Shown piece after piece: positions 56,015 through 64,000 of a stretch of DNA of 64,000 nucleotides (its first letter is position 1; every line of letters starts with the position of its first letter). This DNA is from Atherinomorus stipes. Taxonomy: Eukaryota; Chordata; Actinopteri; Atheriniformes; Atherinidae. The notes under the pieces are model-generated. The model was not told the origin of the DNA and made no database searches. It saw only the letters and a list, made by a program, of their open reading frames with translations. The position numbers and the translations under genes are program-made. Location: NCBI GenBank assembly GCA_023101725.1, contig JALJCO010013417.1, forward strand, positions 157,689 to 221,688, read 5' to 3'.

Positions 56015-56400
56015 CTCTTTTAAATCAATAGCCAACCTCTCTTGTGTTTGTCCGAAGCTTGTTTGGTCTTGGTACAAAGTGAACAGCGAATTTATTCTTC
56101 TACACTTGCATTATCGGAAGAGTAGGCACTGAACGCCGTGGCTTCCGTAGTGTCGTGAACTTGCATGGACGCACATCAGGGAAGTATGTTTAGGCTATAA
56201 AAATATACTAAATGAAGTGGTTTCCAGTAAATTCTGGACGCTACCCACTCAGGACACTTGGATTACATTGGACGAGCAGTATGGAGGAATATTGACAAGT
56301 TTTTGTGGAATTTTATGGACCTTTTTGTTTTGAGGACCTCCATTATATGTATGAGAGTCGGGGGATAATGAAAACCCCCCGGATCTCCGGCTGCATGTGA
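55675..56400. mobile_element. Foldback element with (CTTT)n in its centre
   Basis: The left arm ('gagatccggggggggttttc', 'gggtagcgtccagaattta', 'cactacggaagccacggc') is mirrored in order by the right arm ('taaattctggacgctaccc' and so on to 'ccggatctcc'). Between the arms lies a (CTTT)n run at 55948-56012. The right end continues to 'tgtgggtgtactatccctt' near 56484, a terminus whose inverse occurs at 51748. Confidence 0.82.
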
Positions 56401-56926
56401 GATATTACAAAGTGCTCCAGAGTCTTGCTCAGCATGAGGGTGAGGAGAAGATGAAGGACCATCATTCTGTGGGTGTACTATCCCTTTAAGGCTTCAGACT
56501 ACGCTTTGCAGCTACAACAGCTTCAACTCTTTTCAGAAAGATTTCCGTACATGCAGGTGAAAAGTTTTAGAATGGTCACATAGTGTCGAAAAAACTGATT
56601 TTCCTTGAATGGAGCCTGACCTCAGCTTTTCAAACTGCCTTTACAATGATCACATAATGGATTTGTTTTGATTTGATTTTAACTGGACAACAATTTACTG
56701 GACTGAACTGGACCGTAGCGGTAAAAGTACTTTGAATACTTTGTTGTGAATTGGAGCTCTATAAACAAAGCTGAATCGGACTGAACTGTCTAACTCAAAA
56801 AGGTAATCTGATTAAATTAGACTGAACTGATGTCTTCCATAACCACAGAACACCAGTCCTACAATAAAGCATGGTGGTAGCAGCATAATGCTGCTTAACA
56901 TCCATAAAGTATCAGACAAACACTAA

Positions 56927-58397
56927 GGGCCTGATTTACAAAGAATCCAAATTGCGAGGCTAATGTCTTTGCCTCGCAAAAAAAATAGCGTGCGCTGTCA
57001 TTTTAGCGTTTGCGGGTGATCTACAAAGATTACACGCGCAATCTGTAACAGGCGCAAACAGCAGGATTTAAATGAGGATTTAGCGTGCGCTCTCCCTGCG
57101 CCACGGAAAGTTCAGAAGAGCATGTGGTAAACGCAAAATGAAATTAATCCTGATAGAGAGATGTTAGTTTCAGAGATACAATGAGGCAAATAAAAAACAG
57201 AATATAAGATAAATATGAAGAGTTCATTTGCAAAAACAGACAAACGCCATTTAGAAAAAACGGAGTTAACTGCTTTTGCAAATAAACTCTTCATTTACTT
57301 TTTGAATATTTTCACCAAATCAAGCTCACGTGAAGTAGAGTTTTAATGATGTAAAATGGAGATAGGAGGTTTGTACCCGACAGCAACAAAAGCAGTTAAC
57401 TCCGTTTTTCCACAGTGATGTTTGTCTGTTTTTGCAAATGAACTCCTCATAATAACTATAAATAAAAACGATGCAGCAGGTTTCCCTGTGGGTCGTAAGA
57501 AGAGGCCAGTTTAAGGACGTGGATAAGGACACGCTGGTAAAGATGATCTAATTTTACGCACAGACTGCGCGCTCTTTAGCACAATTCCAGGCGCGGGACC
57601 TGCGTAATTGCCCCCCACCCCACGCAAAACTCAGTAAAAAATAGTATCATTAGTTTGTGCGACGTTACTGGTTATTTTCACTGAGTTTTCTGTGGGGTGG
57701 GGCCAACTTAACGCAGGAAAGCAACCTCAGAGCAGCAGCAGTTGCTGGGGTGTGGAGGAGCAGGAGATGATTTTAATTTCAAAAAAAAAAATGCCATTGG
57801 CAAAAAGTAAAAGAAAATAAAAAGACATAATTAATGTCAGCTTTAACTACCATGATGCTGCAGCTGCAGATGTTCTGGTTCATGTCAGAATAACCGTGTT
57901 TAACAGTGATGTTGATTGTTATTTAATTAAATAATGAAAACTTGACGTGTCGCCTGAACACATCATGAGAAATGATTCTGACCCGATGTCTGCAGTCCTG
58001 CAGCAGAACCGGTTCTGACCCGATGTCTGCAGTCCTGTGTGCAGCATCTTTCAGCCATTATAGTTATAAATGCCAGTTATACCTGCTTTTCAGACGTGCT
58101 AAATTACACACAATTTTTTGCCCCCGCTTTCCGTTGAACAGTTGATAGATCACATTGCGCGTGTTAAACTGAGGTTTTGCATTGTCTCCTCCCAATATTT
58201 TGCGCCTTCTGGCAGAAACGCCCAGTTTGCATATTCATCTGCAGCAGATGCGCAAAAAGGACAGCTGCGCTTTTTTTCCCCTTAACAGGCGCAAACCTCC
58301 TTTTGCCCTGCTTTGTAAATCAGCTCCGCAGATTATTGCATGCGTAATGACGATAGCGCCCGTTTTAACACGCGCAAACCTTTCGTAAATCGGGCCC
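56927..58397. mobile_element. Harbinger-like element, complete copy, 1,471 bp
   Basis: Inverted ends GGGCCTGATTTACAAAG and GGGCCCGATTTACGAAAGG are flanked by TAA on both sides (56924-56926, 58398-58400), the three-base target typical of PIF/Harbinger. Internal inverted words around 'gcagttaactccgttttt' occur. No transposase; frames to 68 codons only. A partial reverse copy is at 40042. Confidence 0.8.
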
Positions 58398-58480
58398 TAA
58401 ATGTGTCACCTGATAGACAGTTGCAATGTGGTAGATTTACCAAAGTACAATGGAAAACAAATGCTTAAGAGTATGATTAC

Positions 58481-58613
58481 CAAGAAAACAGAAGGTTCTG
58501 TGCACCATTGGGTTCAAATAGCAACAATCCCCCATCAAAACAATCCTCTCATGGTAATAGAGGTTGTCTGAGTTGGAATGAAGAAGGAAGATAACAAGCT
58601 CTACACCAGAAAT
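58481..58613 (-). CDS. PLPPR family exon (most 5' recognised)
   Basis: In sense: acceptor 'tttcattgcag', then ISGVELVIFLLHSNS, then ERIVLMGDCCYLNPMVHRTF and FLG at donor gtaatc. The GDCCYLNP block is a strong signature of the first loop region of PLPPR proteins; the preceding hydrophobic part is the third helix. Length 133 bases leaves one base that pairs with the next exon. Typical arginines after the NP (RRT) are partly replaced (HRT). The exons for the first helices were not found up to 64000. Confidence 0.88.
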
Positions 58614-58877
58614 CTGCAATGAAAATGAAAACAAATAGATTAATAAAAGCCACGTACTGGACAACATGATGAAGACCAAGTCTGTTAGATAAAGTTGCCA
58701 TATTACCTCCTTTCAGATGACATCATTAGCTCTGTTTCACATGAAGTGGTGGTCAGTGGGGAGCTCATTGTAGACCAGTGTGTGTGTGTGTGTGTTTGGT
58801 TTATGCCTCATGTTTGTGTGGTTTTAGTTTTTCTGGTTGTTTAAATAAAGCAACTGATGGAGTTTAGTTCCGGGTTC
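58614..58877. other. Intronic sequence with (TG)n run
   Basis: A TG run lies at 58780-58794. 58797-58850 resembles the LTR-like family ('ggtttatgcctcatgtttg', AATAAA at 58845). Confidence 0.4.
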
Positions 58878-59156
58878 CCTGTCTCTGACGACCTCCTCAT
58901 GGCTTCTGACTCTGGACTACTTTCCATCCTCATTGTCCTGGACCTTACAGCAGCTTTCGACCATTTCCCACGCTACTCTCCTCAGTCGATCATCATCCAT
59001 CCGTATCAGCCACACCCCTCTAACCTGGTTCACTCCATATCTCTCTGATAGGACGCAGTTCATACAACTCAAATCTCATAAATCCATCTCCTTCCACGTT
59101 TCCGCTGGTGTGCCCCAAGGCCCTGTCCTAGGGCCTTCTTGTTTATCATCTACATC
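58878..59156 (+). pseudogene. L2/CR1-type LINE reverse transcriptase fragment
   Basis: Frame 58857-59048 has SILIVLDLTAAFDHF (motif A). After a frameshift the next frame has WFTPYLSDRTQFIQL and VSAGVPQGPVLGP (motif B). The middle is shortened and the YADD block is missing because a hAT-type end starts at 59157. Confidence 0.87.
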
Positions 59157-59348
59157 AGGGGTTCTTAACCTTTTTCATGATGGGGCCCAGTTTTTCAGTC
59201 CAAACTGGTCTAGGGCCCATTCACATTTTAACACTGTATTTGTGTAATTGATCTCATTTTTGGTTTCTTTATTTAATAACTAAACCAAATCCACCTGCCT
59301 TTAACAGACTGAACCTAGTAAAATGTGGCGTGATAAACATGGATAATA
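59157..59348. mobile_element. Left part of the hAT-like family at 47070
   Basis: CAGGGGTTCTTAACCTTTTT and the next 180 bases match 47070-47260 closely. At 59349 another terminus, TAGGGCTGCACGATTAACC, begins; its right end was not found. Confidence 0.75.
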
Positions 59349-60087
59349 GGGCTGCACGATTAACCTTTACCGCATCGATATTGAGGTTTAAACTACTGCG
59401 ATAACCTAACCTCATGTGCCTGAGTTTTTTTTTTCTTCTCTGACATTTGAGTGACAAACCTATTCACCAATCAAAATGGTCGCGTCCCGCGTTCCTGGCT
59501 TGTTGGCCAATCAGAAATGGTGATACACCGGCTGCAGTCAACGTTAACAACAAACACTGCACGTGTACCTCGCGTTGCGCTGTGAGCGAAATGGAGACTG
59601 ATTATCTACATAAAAATTTTCTGAAGGAACTTCGGTAACGGGAGAGGAGCAGTTGGTAACAGTGATGGAATAATGGCGTTAAAAGAAACGGCACTAGAGG
59701 AGGCGGAGTGATACAGTTACACCTGGGGTCTGTTGCACAAAGCAGGTTCAACAAACTGAGTGTAACCCTGAACTCTGAGTTGATCTACTCTGAAATTCAA
59801 AACTCTGAGTTTTCAGTCCCAGAACAGCTGATTTGAGTTGGTTTAATCAACTCAGGGTAGTTCAACCCAGGGTTTTAAACATGCTCTAGCATGATAAAAA
59901 GCCAGCATCAATTGAGCACCGATTTGATGAGTCACCATGGCAATGTAGATGTAAAGGTGGGGCTGCGCTCGCCATTGAATGGAACGAACTTCTAAAGCCT
60001 CATATGGCGAGTTTGAACTTCTGCTGGTGCTGCAATTAAAAAAAAAAAAAAAAAAAAAAGAATGACGGCGTGGGAAAACATTTAAGT
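59349..60087. other. Transposon debris; Harbinger-type end at 59729
   Basis: 59349 starts with the hAT end TAGGGCTGCACGATTAACC. 59729-59900 matches a widespread fish element starting 'gggtctgttgcacaaagcag' with 'aactctgagttgatctactc' repeats. An A run of about 22 lies at 60038-60059. Confidence 0.45.
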
Positions 60088-60715
60088 TTAAAGGGATATT
60101 GTGTAAGTTTCCCTGTTATTTATTCACAAAAACTGATTATTTGGTTCAAAAGGGTTTTTTCATTAATCAGTAATCACTCCCATCAACAAACTGAAGTGCT
60201 CCTCTAAGTTCTAAATTTGCCGTTCGTATCATTCATTTACACATCGAGCGGGGCGGCTCGGTGGAGGCTGCCATGTCGTATCGCCATGTTTTTGCGTTCA
60301 GGAGAAGCGTGACAGCAGGAAAACACAGAAACTCACCGGACACACCGGAGTTTTCAGCTCAGTTCGAGGTAACGCCTTTGAAAAGTCACCGCGCTGCAGT
60401 GGGAGAAACCAGCGTCTCACTGATGCTGCGTTCACGTGCAGTCGGGCAGACGGCCGTCGGTAACAAACCAGATGTCATTTTAATCAATGAAGCCGAGCGG
60501 AAGACGGTGAAACATGGGTCAGGGAAAACAATACGACATCGCCATGACAACAAATCAGATGTGGACTGATGTCACTGTAACTGACGGACCACGTCTTCAC
60601 ATAGAGGCCGGTGATAACTTTACATGCAGCGGATGTCGTCGGTCTGCCCGGTTTCACGCGAATGCAGCATGAAAAGTACGAGGGAGCTGCTCCCGATTAC
60701 ACAATGTCCCTTTAA
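60088..60715. mobile_element. TTAA-type MITE, 628 bp
   Basis: TTAAAGGGATATTGTGTAAG and the inverted end TTAAAGGGACATTGTGTAAT bound the unit, with TTAA at both sides. The 102-codon frame at 60261-60569 lies fully inside and has no partner or domain. Confidence 0.8.
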
Positions 60716-60821
60716 ATGCTGTCCTTTACAATCACAACGATGTTATAGAATAGAACTGTTTAATGGTAACGTGACAGTCTGAGATGCAGTCAGTATGATT
60801 CCAGCTGGTTTGTGTTGGTAC

Positions 60822-60890
60822 TTATTTGGTTGAATGGTTTGTGCATCTACCTTTCACCTTGGGGGCTGGTGTTCGAATCCAGCTTTATAC
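60822..60890 (+). repeat. tRNA-like sequence (tRNA-Glu-type relic)
   Basis: A-box-like TTGGTTGAATGGTTTG, an anticodon-loop word CTTTCAC (TTC) and a B box GGTGTTCGAATCC lie at roughly tRNA spacing. The acceptor ends do not pair, so it is a SINE head or tRNA pseudogene and not a working tRNA. Confidence 0.5.
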
Positions 60891-61409
60891 TTTCATTGCA
60901 GCAATTTTATTTATTTAACTTGGTGAGGATCCCTCGGGGAGAAGCGCTTTTGTCGGCAGTATTAAGATGAAATATATCCGTCACATTTCTCAAATGCCCT
61001 ACATCTCCAATTAAAGAAAAACATCTATTTGCGAAAAAACGCAGCGCAATAAACAATAACCCATCTCCTTTGAGGAGAAAGCGTATGGCAACATGAATAA
61101 TAAAATATATATATAATAATAATATATATAATAATAATAATAATACATATATATGTATATATAATGTATATATTGTGTGTTTTTGCTGGGACGTAATTAA
61201 GAATTAAAAATTGGGGGGTATTAGCTCCAGAGGCTGTAGATAAAAAAAGTCTAAGGTTTGTCTTCATAAAGAATGTGCCAGCAGTTATTTGAGGCAGTTT
61301 ATTAATTTATCATTTATTTATAAATGTAGTTGTATATTAAAAAAAAAAAAAAAAACTCCAGCTAAAAAGGTTAAATGCAAGGTAGCACAGTCTAATCACA
61401 ATACTCACA
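60891..61409. other. AT-rich stretch without gene
   Basis: 61096-61175 is a mixture of AT and AAT repeats. An A run lies at 61339-61355. No exon or element ends recognised. Confidence 0.4.
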
Positions 61410-64000
61410 ATATTAATGGAAATCTGATTGCTTTATTCTGTTGAACAGTTTCTTTATCAAGCGGGCTTTATGAATATAAGGCTCCACTTGATATCATGTT
61501 TATTCATTTTATTTCTTTATTTAAACATTTGTCTATTACACCATTCATTCATACTGTGGGCCTGACAAGGGAGAAATGAAAGTTAACAGAGGTAATGATA
61601 GAAAGTGAAGCAGAGAGAGGAGTAAGGAAGAGGAAGAAGAGAGAGGAGAAGAAAAACAGCCAGATCCACTTACACAGTTCATGTTTGCATCTGTAACGAT
61701 CCTTAAACCAACCCAAGATCTCTGTTGGAAAGCAAAACAAGCAATCCCTACAGGAGGACCTGCAGGTGGCTTAAATATCCTCAGATCATACAAACACACA
61801 CACGCGCAGAACTCACCCGAGAAGAGGTACAACCTAGTCAGCGCAATGGGAAGTAGAGAAGAGGTACAACCTAGTCATCGCAATGGGAAGTAGAGAAGAG
61901 GTACAACCTAGTCATCGCAATGGGAAGCAGTGTCACAGTGTCAACATGCATAATAAAGGGTGCTCCTTGGTGATACAGTCGTGCAGATGCAGCCTCGTCT
62001 CTGCAGGGAGAGGAAGCCCGCAAGGCTCACGACCCAGGCCCCCAGCAGCCACCCAGAGGCCCAGATCCCAGCTACCCCCCCCCCCAAGAGCGGACATGCA
62101 TCCCCCGAAGGGGCGGCAAAGGCGGCCCCAGCCGGGGCCCTGCAGTCTGGAGGCCCAGGCCCCAGCGGACCGAGCCAGCAGCTGCCCGGCCCCACCGGGC
62201 GCCGGGCGTCCCCCGGAGCGGAGACAGCGCCGGGCCCAGGGCCCAAGCGCCCGGGAGCAGCCACCCCCCGGACCCGGGCGGCCCAACCGAAACCCAGGAG
62301 GACCGGACCCCCCAGACGACGCCCCCCCCAGGGCAGGCCAGCCCCCACCCCAAAGTCCCTGCCCCATACACCTGACACTAGGGGCGCCACCACCTCTACC
62401 ACCCCCTACCCACTCCCCCATCGCGCACACACTCCCACACCCCTACCCCCAACACTAAGGGCTGAGGAATGCTGTCTGCCCCCACGCACGAGACACAGGC
62501 ATCTAAGACATCCACCGCAGAGTAACCACATACAGGATAAGATCCCTTCTGCGCCCCGCCCCGCACAAAAAGCCCCAGCTTCTCGTCACAAACAAACCGG
62601 TTCCCCCCACCAAGGTCCGGCCCCAACCAACCCGCAGCCACACTTTCACCACACTGACACCAAGAGCCTGGCACGAATACCGAGAATACTGAACCTCCGC
62701 CCACACCGCCCAGCCCTACCCAACACCTCCGTGTGCCCCCCCACACACGCATACCCCCACCCACTCCGCTCTCCGACCTTACTCCCCACACTCACTCCCT
62801 CTCCACCCCCAACACTCTCCTCCCTCACCGTCCACACCTACCCCCACCTCCTCCTACCCTCCTAACACACACATGCACTCCCCCACATAACTGCCCAAAC
62901 CCCCTCCCCCACCCCCACACATGTCCCCCACCCCCACCCAGTCCCCGCCCATCAAATGGCTCCAGCCCCGCCCATCCTCTGACCTATCACTCCCGCCACT
63001 TCCTTCCTTCAGCCCCTCATGACACATCCTAACCAAACACTAAACTGACCTTTCCTCCTTCCTCCATCCCCCTTTCCTCCAACCCACTTACCCACATCTC
63101 CTCCCTCTTCCAGCCCAAGTTCCTCCCTCCCACATTTCCTCTTTCACACTCTCATTCATTATTCTCACATACCCACCTCTCTCTTGCCCATGCCCTCGTG
63201 CCTCCTGAGTGGTAGGGGTTGGCCGGGGAAGGAGCCATGAGCTCCAAGCCCCAACACGTTCCCCCCACCCCCACCCCCCATCCCCCACCCCCGGACGCAG
63301 CAGGCCAGGCATCCCCCAGGCCAGCAGATCCCCCGCAATGCAGCCAGCCTTAACCACTAGCGTACAAGAAGCAGCCACTGTTCCCCCTCTCCCCAGTAGC
63401 GCCCGGGAAACCGGGGTATGAAAGGACCCTGTCCCCCCCACCCCCGTTCATGACTTTGTGTGTAAGATGTGTGTTGTTTGCAGTTAAAACTGAGGGGCAG
63501 TGCCAAGTCATGCCGGGAGTGGGGTCGCGTAGGGGGCATGACACCCCAACCGGCCCCTCCCTCCTTCCACACACCAGGTATGGCCCGCCCCTCAGAAGTG
63601 GTTGTGAGCTGTTGTTATTTTATGTGTTTAGGTGTCTAAGTGTGGGTTAAAACTGGGAGCAGGCTGTCTCCAGACATGGCAAGCAAAGGCACTTTGGTGC
63701 TCCCTCCCTCACCACGCCCGCTTGGACACGCACCCTCCCCAAAACCCTACATGTGTGTGTGAGGCAGAGCAGGGGGGGGGGGGGGGTCTTGGGAAAGGAG
63801 ACCAGGGGGTATGAATTCCCCCTGGAAGAAGAGCCGTTACCGGCATTAGGGTACCTCTCCCTCCCGGGATCCCCCAGGGCAGAAGGGGCAGGCATGGCCG
63901 CCCCCACGGCCCGGCGTCCGGCGTTCACCACAGAGGGGCCAGCCTCGGCCCCTGGGGCGCTCGACCACGCCAGGCCAGGGAGGGGGAAAAGGGACGGGAG
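61410..64000 (-). mobile_element. Second copy of the G-rich L1 3' region, running off the window
   Basis: It matches 12150-14110 from the same 3' end ('cttgatatcatgtttattca', the 'ggcctgacaagggagaaatg' block, the 'cctcgtctctgca' block and the C-rich plus strand). In this copy a 37-base unit ('gagaagaggtacaacctagt') is present three times at 61816-61925, versus once in the first copy. A 301-codon proline-rich plus frame (61960-62865) is a composition artefact. Confidence 0.85.

Noticed and set aside
60261..60569. 102-codon frame
   Set aside because: Lies wholly inside a TTAA-type MITE; no domain seen.
61960..62865. 301-codon plus-strand open frame, proline-rich
   Set aside because: It lies in the C-rich strand of an L1 3' region; the homologous stretch at 12720-13340 is broken into other frames, so openness comes from base composition.

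Overview
The window reads as teleost fish (probably percomorph) nuclear DNA. It holds spliced vertebrate-type exons, Tc1-like, hAT, Harbinger-like and TTAA-type DNA elements, L1 and L2/CR1-type LINE pieces, two tRNA-derived SINEs, fish-type LTR elements and many minisatellites. No bacterial gene, rRNA gene, CRISPR array or intact functional tRNA was found. Nearly all long open frames are repeat-derived or chance.

Two host genes are supported, in convergent orientation. On the + strand at 47-6831 are the last three exons (47-192, 3647-3786, 6641-6831) of a multi-pass membrane protein whose family I do not recognise; their phases fit and give 158 residues ending at a TAA. On the - strand are four exons of a phospholipid phosphatase-related (PLPPR) gene: 58481-58613, 51327-51577, 51068-51244 and 45019-45162. 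Their splice sites and phases also fit. The catalytic residues of the lipid-phosphatase fold are missing, as is normal for PLPPR proteins. The 5' exons lie beyond 64000 or were not recognised.

Layout: 1-7200 is gene 1, with introns loaded with small elements. 7200-12100 is Tc1-like and foldback debris. 12127-17595 is a minus-strand L1 with a long open RT frame, a SINE inside it, and about 2.9 kb of extremely G-rich sense-strand 3' sequence. 17797-31484 is a decayed minus-strand endogenous retrovirus with two LTRs, a tRNA-Tyr primer-binding site, a broken gag and only a scrap of pol; hAT elements, an 83-bp minisatellite of about 28 copies and a large foldback element lie inside it. 31485-44540 is intergenic, with many MITEs and a 44-bp minisatellite. 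44940-58613 is the PLPPR gene, whose introns hold stacked hAT elements, a Ty3/gypsy pol fragment and a Harbinger-like element. 58614-64000 is mostly repeat debris and a second copy of the G-rich L1 3' region.

Many elements have exact 8-bp target duplications visible by eye, so the relative order of insertions can be read. Several stretches of long homopolymers (about 1600-1750, 6250-6560, 41076-41280, 52695-52722, 53070-53098) look like poor consensus sequence. The two host genes share no visible pathway; their neighbourhood is positional.
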